Notes under the pieces: generated by a model
What the model saw: the letters and a program-made list of their open reading frames with translations, nothing else
Told to the model about the DNA's origin: nothing
Database searches by the model: none
Translations under genes and position numbers: made by a program
In this document: piece after piece, positions 48,963 through 59,953 of the stretch
Layout of the letters: the number at the start of each line of letters is the position of its first letter
Position numbering within the stretch: the first letter of the stretch is position 1
Origin: CBDHDN01 sp965261585
Lineage (GTDB): Bacteria > Pseudomonadota > Alphaproteobacteria > UBA6615
DNA: 64,000 bases
NCBI GenBank assembly: GCA_965261585.1
Contig: CBDHDN010000046.1
Coordinates: 1-64,000 of the forward strand
Reading direction: 5' to 3'

Positions 48963-49850
48963 ATGGCAACATCGGTCCGCACCGCCGTCTTCCCCGTGGG
49001 CGGCCTCGGGACGCGATTCCTCCCGGCTACCAAGGCGATGCCGAAGGAGATGCTGACTGTGGTTGACAAACCTTTAATCCAATACGCGGTAGAAGAGGCG
49101 CAGGCTGCGGGCGTCGAGAGGTTCGTCTTCGTCACCGGCCGGGGCAAGTCGGTGATCGATGACCACTTCGATCATAGCATCGAGCTTGAGCAGACCTTGG
49201 CGGCGCGCGGCAAGCTCGATGTGCTCGACCATCTCAAGGCCGGCTTGCCGAACCCCGGACAGATCTATCAGACGCGCCAGATGGAGCCGGCCGGGCTGGG
49301 CCACGCGGTGTGGTGCGCCCGCGCGCTCGTCGGTGACGAGCCCTTTGCCGTGCTGTTGGCCGACGATCTGATCCTCGGCCGGACGCCGTGTCTCAAGCAA
49401 TTGGTTGATAGCTTCAACGAAACCGGCGGCAACGTGATTGCGACCATGGAAGTGCCGCGCGCGGAAACCGGGCGTTACGGCGTCATCGACGCCGGCGGTG
49501 CCAGTGGCGAGTTGCTGCCGGTCCTCGGCCTGGTCGAGAAACCGAAGCCACAGGACGCGCCGTCCAATCTGGCCGTCATCGGCCGGTACATCCTGCTGCC
49601 CGATGTGTTCGAGCATCTGTCGCGCCATGATCGCGGTGCCGGCGGCGAGATCCAGCTGACCGACGCGATGGCGCGCATGATCGGCACGCATCCATTCCAC
49701 GGGCTGCGCTTCGAGGGTCGGCGCTTCGACTGCGGCGACAAGCTGGGCTACCTTGAGGCCAACCTCGCGTTCGGCTTGGCCCGCGAGGACCTCGGGGACG
49801 CCTGGCGGCACATCCTTGCACGCTACGCGACCGAGGCCCAGCCGCGCTGA
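48963..49850 (+). CDS. galU: UTP--glucose-1-phosphate uridylyltransferase
   Basis: 295 residues. Makes UDP-glucose. Nucleotide site FPVGGLGTRFLPATKAMPKE at residues 10-29 with the catalytic Arg and Lys, then MEPAGLGHAVWCAR and LLADDLI (metal Asp). The substrate loop AVIGRYILLPDVF and the terminal FDCGDKLGYLEANLAFGL match bacterial GalU. ATG 48963 is the family start; the longer upstream reading is dropped. It precedes ugd and a phosphohexomutase, together a UDP-glucuronate supply unit. Confidence 0.95.
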   Translation: MATSVRTAVFPVGGLGTRFLPATKAMPKEMLTVVDKPLIQYAVEEAQAAGVERFVFVTGRGKSVIDDHFDHSIELEQTLAARGKLDVLDHLKAGLPNPGQIYQTRQMEPAGLGHAVWCARALVGDEPFAVLLADDLILGRTPCLKQLVDSFNETGGNVIATMEVPRAETGRYGVIDAGGASGELLPVLGLVEKPKPQDAPSNLAVIGRYILLPDVFEHLSRHDRGAGGEIQLTDAMARMIGTHPFHGLRFEGRRFDCGDKLGYLEANLAFGLAREDLGDAWRHILARYATEAQPR

Positions 49851-49887
49851 GCTTCGTTATTGTCACTGTCACGAAGAGGTATAGGCC

Positions 49888-51243
49888 ATGCGAATCGCGA
49901 TGATCGGCACTGGCTATGTCGGCCTGGTCTCCGGTGCTTGCTTCTCTGATTTCGGCTGGAATGTCACTTGCGTCGACAATGACGGCGGCAAGATCAAGCG
50001 CCTGTGCGCCGGCGAGATACCGATCTTCGAGCCTGGCCTCGACGCGCTCGTCGAGTCCAACGCGCGGGGCGGGCGTCTGACCTTCACGACCGACCTGGCG
50101 ACGGCCGTCGCACAGGCCGATGCGGTCTTCATTGCCGTCGGCACGCCGTCGCGGCGCGGCGACGGTCACGCCGACTTGTCCTACGTCTACGACGCGGCGC
50201 GCGAGATCGCGGCGGCGCTCAGCGGCTATACCGTGGTCGTCACCAAGTCGACGGTGCCGGTCGGCACCGGGCGCGAGGTCGAGCGCATCATCCGCGCGAC
50301 TCGTCCCAACGCCGATTTCGACGTCGTCTCGAACCCCGAGTTTCTGCGCGAGGGCTCGGCCATCAACGATTTCAAGCGGCCCGACCGGGTCGTCATCGGC
50401 ACCGGCGGCGAGCGCGCGCAGGAGGTCATGCGCCAACTCTACCGGCCGCTCTATCTGATCGAGACGCCGATCATCTTCACGTCGCTCGAGACTGCCGAGA
50501 TCATCAAGTACGCCGCAAACTGCTTCCTGGCGACCAAGATCACGTTCATCAACGAGTTCGCGGATTTGTGCGAGACCGTTGGCGCCGACGTGCAGGACGT
50601 CGCCCGTGGTATCGGCCTCGACGGCCGCATCGGCCGCAAGTTTCTGCACGCCGGGCCCGGCTATGGCGGCTCGTGCTTCCCCAAGGATGCGCTCGCGCTG
50701 GCCCGTACTGCGCGGGACGCGGGCGCGCCGGTCACGATCGTCGAGGAGGTGATCCGGGCCAACGACGCGCGCAAGGCGTCGATGAGCGACAAGATTACGG
50801 CGGCTTGCGGCGGTTCCGTGGCCGGAAAGACGATCGCCGTGCTGGGCGTGACGTTCAAGCCGAACACCGACGACATGCGCGACGCGCCGAGCCTGACGAT
50901 CATTCCACGGCTCATCGAGGGCGGTGCGTCAGTGCGCGTCTTCGACCCCGAAGGCCGCGATGAGGCCGAACAATTGCTGCCGGGAACCCTGTGGTCACCG
51001 GATGCCTTTTCGGCTATGGATGGCGCCGATGCTCTTGTCATTATCACGGAGTGGAACGAGTTTCGCGGGTTGGACCTGGAGCGCGTCAAGCGCATGTTGC
51101 GATCGCCGGTCCTCATCGATTTGCGAAACATTTATGAACCCGAAGAAATGGCCGCGGCCGGTTTCTACTACACCAGCATCGGTCGGCCGGCGGTCCGTCC
51201 GCTGGAGGATGCCGTGCCCAAGCCCGATTTGGTAACTGCGTGA
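49888..51243 (+). CDS. ugd: UDP-glucose 6-dehydrogenase
   Basis: 451 residues. Oxidises UDP-glucose to UDP-glucuronate with two NAD. N-terminal Rossmann MRIAMIGTGYVGLVSGACFS, then VAVGTP-type FIAVGTPSRRGDGHADLSY. Catalytic Cys263 is in GPGYGGSCFPKDALAL, and the C-terminal UDP-binding domain carries VLGVTFKPNTDDMRDAPSL. Preceded by GAAGAGG. The product feeds exopolysaccharide or lipid-A decoration. Its TGA shares bases with the next ATG (TGATG). Confidence 0.96.
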   Translation: MRIAMIGTGYVGLVSGACFSDFGWNVTCVDNDGGKIKRLCAGEIPIFEPGLDALVESNARGGRLTFTTDLATAVAQADAVFIAVGTPSRRGDGHADLSYVYDAAREIAAALSGYTVVVTKSTVPVGTGREVERIIRATRPNADFDVVSNPEFLREGSAINDFKRPDRVVIGTGGERAQEVMRQLYRPLYLIETPIIFTSLETAEIIKYAANCFLATKITFINEFADLCETVGADVQDVARGIGLDGRIGRKFLHAGPGYGGSCFPKDALALARTARDAGAPVTIVEEVIRANDARKASMSDKITAACGGSVAGKTIAVLGVTFKPNTDDMRDAPSLTIIPRLIEGGASVRVFDPEGRDEAEQLLPGTLWSPDAFSAMDGADALVIITEWNEFRGLDLERVKRMLRSPVLIDLRNIYEPEEMAAAGFYYTSIGRPAVRPLEDAVPKPDLVTA

Positions 51244-52631
51244 TGGCTGCCCACCGGTTCGACCCGACGACTCTGCGCGAGTACGATATCCGCGGCATCG
51301 TTGGCGAGACGCTTTCGGCCGCCGGTGCCCACGCGATCGGCTCGGCCTTCGGCAGCCGCGTCGTCCGCGAGGGTGGCCGCAGCATCGCCGTCGGCTATGA
51401 CGGCCGCGTGACCTCGCCGGAGCTCCAGGCCGCGCTGGTCGAGGGGCTGGTTGGCTGTGGCCTTACCGTCAGGCGCGTCGGGGTCGGACCGACACCGATG
51501 CTGTCCTTCGCGATCTGGCATCTCGAGACCGACGCCGGAATCATGGTGACCGGGAGCCACAACCCGCCGGACTACAACGGTTTCAAGATGACGCTGAAGG
51601 GCGACCCGTTCTTCGGCGAAGAGATCCAGAAGCTCGCCAAGCCCGCCGCGGCGGGCGACTACGAGACCGGCGCCGGCGCTGTCGAAGAGCACGATGTACG
51701 CGAGCCCTACGTCGCGCGGCTGGCTGAGGAGTTGCAGTCGAGTGGCTCGGTGCCGACCGTCGGCTGGGATCCCGGCAACGGCGCGGCGGGGGAGATCACC
51801 GAGCGGCTGTGCGCCGTCATTCCCGGCCACCATCACCTCATCAACGCGACCATCGACGGGACCTTCCCGAACCACCATCCCGACCCGACCGTGGCTAAGA
51901 ACCTCGAGCAGCTGCAGGCCGTCGTCAGCGACAAGGGCTGCGAGCTCGGCATCGCCTTCGACGGCGACGGCGACCGCATCGGCGTGATCGACGGGCGCGG
52001 CCGCATCCTGGGGGCCGACCAGCTGATGATGCTCTATGCCCGCGACGTGCTGGAGGACCAGCCCGGCGCGACGATCGTCTCGGACGTGAAGGCGAGCCAG
52101 CTGTTGTTCGACGAGGTCGCGCGGCTTGGCGGCAAGCCGATCATGTGGAAGACCGGCCATTCGCTGATCCGCGACAAGATGGCCGAATGCGGCAGCCCGC
52201 TGGCGGGCGAGCTGTCCGGCCATATTTTCTTCAAGGACCGCTACTACGGCTTCGACGACGCGCTCTACGCCGGTGTCCGTCTGCTGTCCCTGCTCGACCG
52301 CCGCGGCTGCACCCTGGCCGCGCTGCTGGATGGTCTGCCGCCGGTCGTCAATACGCCCGAGCTGCGGTTCCCGTGCGCCGACGAACGCAAGTTCCGCATC
52401 GTCGAGGAAGTTCGCGACCGCCTTGCGGCCGCCGGCGCCGACATGAACGACATCGACGGCGTGCGTGTGCGCGACCAGCACGGCTGGTGGCTGCTGCGCG
52501 CATCCAACACGCAGGACGTCCTGGTTGCGCGCTGTGAGGCCAGCGATCAGGCCGGGCTCAGCGCGCTGACCGAACAACTGCTGGCGCAGCTCAAGGCGAG
52601 CGGCCTGGAGCCGGACCTGCCGAGCTTTTAG
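51243..52631 (+). CDS. Phosphomannomutase / phosphoglucomutase
   Basis: 462 residues. Alpha-D-phosphohexomutase, interconverting hexose 1- and 6-phosphates. Active-site phosphoserine Ser105 is in VTGSHNPPDYNG, the Mg-binding loop DGDGDR at 240-245, the sugar loop GELSGHIFFKD and the C-terminal phosphate loop RASNTQDVLVARCE. This layout is the AlgC/ManB bifunctional type. It would supply glucose 1-phosphate for GalU or mannose 1-phosphate for GDP-mannose. The start overlaps the ugd stop. Confidence 0.92.
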   Translation: MAAHRFDPTTLREYDIRGIVGETLSAAGAHAIGSAFGSRVVREGGRSIAVGYDGRVTSPELQAALVEGLVGCGLTVRRVGVGPTPMLSFAIWHLETDAGIMVTGSHNPPDYNGFKMTLKGDPFFGEEIQKLAKPAAAGDYETGAGAVEEHDVREPYVARLAEELQSSGSVPTVGWDPGNGAAGEITERLCAVIPGHHHLINATIDGTFPNHHPDPTVAKNLEQLQAVVSDKGCELGIAFDGDGDRIGVIDGRGRILGADQLMMLYARDVLEDQPGATIVSDVKASQLLFDEVARLGGKPIMWKTGHSLIRDKMAECGSPLAGELSGHIFFKDRYYGFDDALYAGVRLLSLLDRRGCTLAALLDGLPPVVNTPELRFPCADERKFRIVEEVRDRLAAAGADMNDIDGVRVRDQHGWWLLRASNTQDVLVARCEASDQAGLSALTEQLLAQLKASGLEPDLPSF

Positions 52632-52733
52632 GCGCCGCCACCACGTCGGCCGATTGGCGCGAACTGAACAAACAACGGGCTAGAGTATCCCAAACGCCGG
52701 GCAAATCAGCCCACTAAACCACGGACTAGCGGG

Positions 52734-53996
52734 CTAGCGGGCTGCAGCCAGCTGCACGTTTCCGCTGGGTGTGACGACGCCGCACTCGCCGCCGCGGCCG
52801 CGGACCTCGCGGCACAGCCGCCGGGCCGCGTCTTCCTTCATCCCCATGAGGCGCGCCCGATAAAGCACGCGGCCACTGCTCTCGACCGGGCGGATTTCGA
52901 TCGTTGCCTCTGGCGGTATGTTGGGCAGCCGGTCCGCCGCCCGCCCGGCCGCCGCTTGGGCCGGCTCGAAATTGCCGAAGGCGCCCACCTGGATGCCCCA
53001 CTGTCCGGACCGGCCGCTGGGTTCGGACGGGCCGCTGGCCGTCACGATCAGGGCGTCCTGATCGATGCTTGCCGTGGCCAGGATCGTGCCCGGGCGTGGC
53101 GGTACCGTCGGCTTCCGCAGCGGGCGCGCCGTGACCGTGGCCCGCGCCGCGATCGCGCGGAACGCGTTGTCGAACAGTTTTGCCATCTGGCGGTCGCGCG
53201 ACTTCGCCGTGCGGCCGCCGAAGACGACGCCGATCAGCCGGTGGCCGTCGCGCTCGACGGAGGCGGCGATGTTGAAGCCGGAGGCGCGGATGTAGCCGGT
53301 CTTGATGCCGTCGACGCCGTCGTAGCGGGTCAGCATTCGATTGTGGCTCCGATAGGCGCGACCGGCATAGCGGTGCTTCTGCGTACCGAACAGATGATAG
53401 TAGTGGCCGAAATCGTCGATCAGCACCCGCGACAATATGGCGATGTCGCGCGCGGTGCTCAGCTGGCCCCGGTTCGGCAGGCCCGACGCGTTGCGGAACG
53501 TCGTTCGGCTCATGCCCAGCTCACGGGCGCGCTTCGTCATGATCTTGGCGAATTCGCGCTCCGTGCCGCCGAGCTCCTCGGAGATCACCGTGGCGGCGTC
53601 GTTCGCCGACTTCACGACCAACGCCAGGATGACCTGCTCGACGGTGATGGTCTGGCCCGACTTGAGGCCCAGTTTCGACGGCGACCGCCCGGCGGCGGTG
53701 CGCGAGACCTTGAGTGTCTGGTCGAGCTTCAGACGGCCACTGTCCAACGCCTCGAACGTCAAATAGAGCGTCATCATCTTGGTCAACGAGGCCGGGAAAT
53801 TCCGCGTGTCCGCGTTAACCGAATGCAGTATCGTGCCGTCGTCTGCGTCGAGAACGATGGCGGCGTACTTGGCCTGAGCCGTGTTCGCCATGGTTGCCAC
53901 GGCGAGCATGGCCACAGCGCCCAGCATCGCCCGTCCGAAGCCCAGGACCGGACGTCGCTTGGCCAATGACCGTATGGCCGCTGACCGTGTGGCCAT
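52734..53996 (-). CDS. D-alanyl-D-alanine carboxypeptidase with SPOR domain
   Basis: 420 residues. Penicillin-binding protein of the DacA/DacF group that trims peptidoglycan side chains. Signal peptide to about residue 42 (MANTAQA). Active-site motifs: SLTK at 70-73, SAN at 130-132, KTG at 232-234. A Pro-rich linker leads to a C-terminal SPOR domain (about 345-415, QWGIQVGAFGNFEPAQAAAG), which binds denuded septal glycan and directs the enzyme to the division site. ATG 53996 is chosen; a longer reading to 54137 lacks signal-peptide features. Confidence 0.9.
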   Translation of the reverse strand: MATRSAAIRSLAKRRPVLGFGRAMLGAVAMLAVATMANTAQAKYAAIVLDADDGTILHSVNADTRNFPASLTKMMTLYLTFEALDSGRLKLDQTLKVSRTAAGRSPSKLGLKSGQTITVEQVILALVVKSANDAATVISEELGGTEREFAKIMTKRARELGMSRTTFRNASGLPNRGQLSTARDIAILSRVLIDDFGHYYHLFGTQKHRYAGRAYRSHNRMLTRYDGVDGIKTGYIRASGFNIAASVERDGHRLIGVVFGGRTAKSRDRQMAKLFDNAFRAIAARATVTARPLRKPTVPPRPGTILATASIDQDALIVTASGPSEPSGRSGQWGIQVGAFGNFEPAQAAAGRAADRLPNIPPEATIEIRPVESSGRVLYRARLMGMKEDAARRLCREVRGRGGECGVVTPSGNVQLAAAR

Positions 53997-54160
53997 TAAC
54001 CGTACTGCTTGCAAGGAAGTCCCCACCAAAGACCAGATTCCCCCGCTACCCAAGATATCGCAGTCGAATCGAAGTGATATTAGCTCGAAATTTGGTTTCA
54101 TGTCTATAGAAACTTCTCTTAATGTTAGGTTAATCATGGATTCGCTTAACCATATTACAA

Positions 54161-54832
54161 ATGATTATTACATCGGCTAAGGCAATGGCCACCGTGGGCG
54201 CTGCCCTGGTGCTGGTCGCTTGCGCCTATCGCGGCCCGGCCCAGACGCCTGTGGGAACCAAGCTGACCTGGTTCAGCTATGCCGCCGCGGCCGATGTCCG
54301 GGTGGCCTGCACGCCAGATGGCCCGGACACCTTCCGCCTGATCTACAACGGCGATTTCGAGCAGCAGATACGCGGCTACGACATCGTCTTCGGCCCGGCG
54401 GGCGGCGCCTCGCTGACAGCCCAGGCCCGGGGTCGCCGCGGCGATCTATCGCGCTTGTCGCTTGCCGCGCCACTCGGTCCGTGGGCAGTCGTCGCCGACC
54501 GGGTCGCCCTGACCGCCGAGCAGGCCGGGGCACTCCGCGCCGCCGTCACCGCCGACGGCGCTTTTGCCGGTACCTCGGGCGGCCAGCGTCTGCCCAGCGA
54601 CGAGTACTACTGGCTGGCGGCGAGCTGTATCGGCGGTCAATTCTACTATGCCGCGTACCTGCATCCGCAACGCGACCACGCTCGGCTGCGCTTCCCCGCG
54701 CTTCTTCTAGAGCTCGACCGGACCGGCGTGCCGTTGCGGGCCGCACGCCCGCTGGAGCGCTGCGACGGACTGTTCCTCCTGCAGGTCAACCGGGCCGGCG
54801 ACGGCCTGATCGGCCCGCAGCTGGCGTTCTGA
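54161..54832 (+). CDS. Putative lipoprotein of unknown function
   Basis: 223 residues. The N-terminus MIITSAKAMATVGAALVLVA ends in the lipobox LVAC, so Cys21 would be lipid-modified and the protein membrane-anchored. The rest is beta-rich (DTFRLIYNGDFEQQIRGYDI, QFYYAAYLHPQRDHARLRFP) without a domain I recognise. ATG 54161 is divergent from the carboxypeptidase, with 164 AT-rich bases between. Confidence 0.7.
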   Translation: MIITSAKAMATVGAALVLVACAYRGPAQTPVGTKLTWFSYAAAADVRVACTPDGPDTFRLIYNGDFEQQIRGYDIVFGPAGGASLTAQARGRRGDLSRLSLAAPLGPWAVVADRVALTAEQAGALRAAVTADGAFAGTSGGQRLPSDEYYWLAASCIGGQFYYAAYLHPQRDHARLRFPALLLELDRTGVPLRAARPLERCDGLFLLQVNRAGDGLIGPQLAF

Positions 54833-54892
54833 CCGGCTGACCGCCGCCTCGCAATGCGTTGCACACACGTTTTGTGCACCGCACAAATGCTG

Positions 54893-54921
54893 TTGACAAA
54901 CCCCATATAGAGAGCCATATC
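54893..54921 (+). promoter_or_regulatory. Sigma-70-type promoter of the phasin gene
   Basis: TTGACA at 54893-54898 and CATATC at 54916-54921, spaced by 17 bases. Position fits a transcript starting near 54930, about 80 bases before the phasin ATG. The -35 is perfect and the -10 moderate. Confidence 0.55.
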
Positions 54922-54930
54922 AGTGCCATG

Positions 54931-54941
54931 CTGCGATGCAG
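54931..54941. promoter_or_regulatory. Possible PhaR operator
   Basis: CTGCGATGCAG matches the CTGC-N3-GCAG palindrome reported for the PHB regulator PhaR in Paracoccus. It lies at the predicted transcription start of the phasin gene, where repression would be effective. Other TGC/GCA-rich stretches lie just upstream (54853-54890). Confidence 0.5.
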
Positions 54942-55010
54942 CAAACATGCGATTGCCTTAACCATCAGCGGGTGGCACCGGCCGCCCCATCGACAAGGAG
55001 CGAACGAGAT

Positions 55011-55550
55011 ATGACGACTGCCAAGAAGAGCGCGGGGGCGAAGGACGCCGCGACCGAGCGGTTTGAGAGCGCGGTCAACGCCGGTCGCGCGGCCGTCGAC
55101 ACCGCCGTCAAGGCGAGCACCGACGCCGCGGCGAAGGGCTACGAGCAATATGTGAATATGACGAAGGAGCAGGTTGAGAAGGTCGGCACGTTTACCTTTA
55201 CCGGCTATGACGAGGTCGCCGAGTTCAACAAGGAGACGATCGACGCCGTTATCGCCTCCAGCGACGTCTTCACCAGGGGCGCCGAGGATCTTGGCCGGGC
55301 CGTCACGAGCCTCGCCCAGAACTCGGTCGAGGACAACATGGCGACCGCGAAGCAGGTGTTCGGTGCGAAGAGCCTGCACGAGGTCGTGCAGCTCCAGTCG
55401 GATTGGGCCAAGGCGAGCCTGAGCGGCTTCTTCAACGAGAGCGCCCGCCTGCAGGAATTGTCAATGAGGGTCGCCAACGAGGCCTTCGGGCCGCTCGGCG
55501 CGCGCGCGACCGCTGCGTTCGAAAAGCTGGCGAAGCCCGGCATCGCCTGA
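55011..55550 (+). CDS. Phasin family protein (PHB granule-associated)
   Basis: 179 residues, almost wholly helical and Ala-rich. The phasin_2 region covers about 50-160: VEKVGTFTFTGYDEVAEFNK, FTRGAEDLGRAVTSLAQNSV, ATAKQVFGAKSLHEVVQLQS and FNESARLQELSMRVANEAFG. Phasins coat polyhydroxybutyrate granules and control their size. ATG 55011 follows AAGGAGCG at 54995-55002. A strong promoter, a PhaR-like site and a clear terminator frame it as a single-gene unit. Confidence 0.92.
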   Translation: MTTAKKSAGAKDAATERFESAVNAGRAAVDTAVKASTDAAAKGYEQYVNMTKEQVEKVGTFTFTGYDEVAEFNKETIDAVIASSDVFTRGAEDLGRAVTSLAQNSVEDNMATAKQVFGAKSLHEVVQLQSDWAKASLSGFFNESARLQELSMRVANEAFGPLGARATAAFEKLAKPGIA

Positions 55551-55576
55551 CCCGGCACCACGCCGCAAGGCCCTTG

Positions 55577-55606
55577 GCCCGGTAGCGCCCGCTACCGGGC
55601 TTTTTG
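55577..55606 (+). terminator. Rho-independent terminator of the phasin gene
   Basis: Perfect 10-bp stem GCCCGGTAGC / GCTACCGGGC (55577-55586 and 55591-55600), 4-base loop, followed by TTTTT (55601-55605). It starts 27 bases after the phasin stop. Confidence 0.92.
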
Positions 55607-55746
55607 TTGTGTGCCAGGTCTCCCTCTCTTTGTCGTTCCAACGGTGCTCTGTTTGGGGCACTCTGTGGCCCGACGGCGGGTCATTTGTGGGACTCACGGC
55701 ACTGTCATGCGGAAAGTCTTTTCGGTTCCGGCGGCTATCCAATATC

Positions 55747-56106
55747 ATGGATGGTGAGCACGACGGGATGACGATGAAGGACGACAACGAGAACGGTGGC
55801 GGACAAAACGGCTCGCAGACCGGGGTCGCAACGCGGACGCGTGCCAAGACGAAGAAGCCGTCGATGTACAAGGTGTTGATGCTCAATGACGACTACACGC
55901 CGATGGAGTTCGTCGTGCACGTCCTTGAGCGGTTCTTCGGCAAACCCCAGGAAGAGGCGGTCCGCATCATGCTTCACGTTCATCAGCGCGGCGTCGGCGT
56001 TTGCGGCGTCTTCACCTACGAGGTGGCCGAGACTAAGGTCACCCAGGTGATAGACTTTGCCCGCAAGCACGAGCACCCGCTGCAGTGCACGCTTGAAAAA
56101 GAGTAA
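55747..56106 (+). CDS. clpS: ATP-dependent Clp protease adaptor ClpS
   Basis: 119 residues. Delivers N-end-rule substrates to ClpAP. The flexible charged N-terminus (to about residue 37) is followed by the conserved core MYKVLMLNDDYTPMEFVVHV, with the NDDYTPMEFV binding pocket, RIMLHVHQRGVGVCGVFTYE and CTLEKE at the end. Start uncertain: ATG 55747 is chosen, and ATGs at 55768 and 55774 are also in frame. It is 11 bases before clpA, the usual arrangement. Confidence 0.93.
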   Translation: MDGEHDGMTMKDDNENGGGQNGSQTGVATRTRAKTKKPSMYKVLMLNDDYTPMEFVVHVLERFFGKPQEEAVRIMLHVHQRGVGVCGVFTYEVAETKVTQVIDFARKHEHPLQCTLEKE

Positions 56107-56117
56107 GGTGGGATAAC

Positions 56118-58487
<2,370 letters not shown>

Positions 58488-58519
58488 CGACGCAGCCCTA
58501 TTCGGCGGCGGAAAAGCAG

Positions 58520-58550
58520 CGGCCGGGCCTCGATGGGCCCGGCCGTTCTT
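58520..58550 (+). terminator. Rho-independent terminator of clpA
   Basis: 10-bp GC-rich stem CGGCCGGGCC (58520-58529) with its complement at 58536-58545, 6-base loop, then TTCTT. Ends five bases before the convergent tRNA gene. Confidence 0.75.
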
Positions 58551-58554
58551 ATCT

Positions 58555-58631
58555 TGGTAGCGGCGGTTGGATTCGAACCAACGACACCCGGCTTATGAGT
58601 CCGGTGCTCTAACCAACTGAGCTACGCCGCC
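58555..58631 (-). tRNA. tRNA-Met (anticodon CAT)
   Basis: 77 nt including an encoded CCA. Acceptor stem GGCGGCG pairs with CGCCGCT (one G-U). D-arm GCTCAGTTGGTTAGAGC; anticodon arm CCGGA-CTCATAA-GCCGG, slightly mismatched, with CAT in the loop; T-arm with TTCGAATCC. The paired 1-72 position and the TTAGAGCA D-region fit elongator Met rather than initiator. A tRNA-Ile2 (lysidine-modified CAT) cannot be fully excluded by eye. Confidence 0.9.
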
Positions 58632-58725
58632 GCACGGGGTCGCCGCCCACGAACAGTGCCCGACGGTAAGTTTCGGATATAGGCAGCCGCCCAAGGGGCT
58701 GTCAAGGCGGTGCCGGTGCGCCCGA

Positions 58726-59892
58726 TCACGCCGCCCGCGCCGCCGCCTTATCGGTCTGCGCAGCCCTGTCGCGGCGCCGAATCCAGCCGCCGCCGAGCAC
58801 CCGCTCACCGGCGTAGAACACCGCCGCCTGGCCCGGGGCGATGCCGAGCTGCGGTGCCGCCAGGGCGACCTCGGCCGCGCTCTCTGCAATGGGGTAAACG
58901 GTCGCGGCGGCCGGCGCCTGGGCCGAGCGCAGCTTGACTGTGGTCGCCAGGCCGGTCGCCGGCGGCGGGCCGGCCAGCCAGTTGACGTCGCCGACGACGA
59001 TCCGGTCGACCGCCAGGGCCGCCTTGGGCCCGACGACGACACGGCGCGCCGCAGCGTCGATGCGCACGACATAGAGCGCCTCGGCGTCCGTGCCCGGCCG
59101 GGCATCGACGCCGCCGATGCCGAGCCCGCGACGCTGGCCCACCGTGTAGTGGGCGATGCCCCGATGCCAGCCAAGGATGCGGCCGTCGACATGGGCGATG
59201 TCGCCGGGCTCCGCGGCCTCGGGCCGTAGCCGTGCTACGATGCGCGCGTAGTCGCCGTCCGGCACGAAGCAGATGTCCTGACTGTCGGGCTTTTCGGCAT
59301 TGCCGAGGCCGAGGCGGCGCGCCCGCGCCCGCACCGCCGCCTTGTCCAGCCCGCCGAGCGGGAAGCGCAGCATTGCCAGCTGCTCCACCGTCGTCGCGAA
59401 CAGGAAATAGCTCTGATCGCGGCCCTCGTCGACGGCCCGGTGCAGCTCCGGCCCATCGGCGCCCAAAACGCGCTGCACGTAGTGTCCCGTCGCCAGCACA
59501 TCGGCACCGAGCTCGCGCGCCGTCGCCAACAGGTCTCGGAACTTGACGGTGCGGTTGCAGGTCACGCACGGGATCGGTGTCTCGCCGCGCGCATAGGCGT
59601 CGGCGAAGGTGTCGATCACCTCGGCCCGGAACCGCGCCTCGTAGTCCAGGACGTAGTGCGGGACCGCCAGACGGTCGGCGACCCGGCGGGCGTCGTAGAT
59701 GTCCTGGCCGGCACAGCAGGCGCCGGCGCGGCCGACCGCCTGGCCGTGATCGTAGAGCTGCAGGGTAACGCCGACGACGTCATAGCCCTGCTCATGCAGC
59801 AACGCCGCGGTGACCGAGCTGTCGACACCGCCCGACATGGCGACGACGACCCGCGTGTCGGCTGGTGCCTTATAGAGACCGAGCGAGTTCAT
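58726..59892 (-). CDS. mnmA: tRNA 2-thiouridine(34) synthase MnmA
   Basis: 388 residues. Adds sulfur to U34 of Lys, Glu and Gln tRNAs. PP-loop SGGVDSS at residues 20-26 activates the base. Catalytic Cys109 (PIPCVTCN) and the persulfide Cys208 (SQDICFV) are both present. The tRNA-contact region GHYVQRV and the beta-barrel with HYTVGQRRGLGIGG follow. ATG 59892 gives the family start. The C-terminal tail is basic and variable. It is transcribed toward the tRNA-Met gene. Confidence 0.95.
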   Translation of the reverse strand: MNSLGLYKAPADTRVVVAMSGGVDSSVTAALLHEQGYDVVGVTLQLYDHGQAVGRAGACCAGQDIYDARRVADRLAVPHYVLDYEARFRAEVIDTFADAYARGETPIPCVTCNRTVKFRDLLATARELGADVLATGHYVQRVLGADGPELHRAVDEGRDQSYFLFATTVEQLAMLRFPLGGLDKAAVRARARRLGLGNAEKPDSQDICFVPDGDYARIVARLRPEAAEPGDIAHVDGRILGWHRGIAHYTVGQRRGLGIGGVDARPGTDAEALYVVRIDAAARRVVVGPKAALAVDRIVVGDVNWLAGPPPATGLATTVKLRSAQAPAAATVYPIAESAAEVALAAPQLGIAPGQAAVFYAGERVLGGGWIRRRDRAAQTDKAAARAA

Positions 59893-59953
59893 GGGCGCGC
59901 ACTATACGTCCGCCGGGCGCATCCGCAAGCGTGCCGCCGCACGGCAGCTGGGC

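Noticed and set aside
58555..58631. tRNA-Ile2 with lysidine-modified CAT anticodon
   Set aside because: The D-arm and acceptor pattern looks like elongator tRNA-Met. A covariance-model run (tRNAscan with CAT classification) would settle it.
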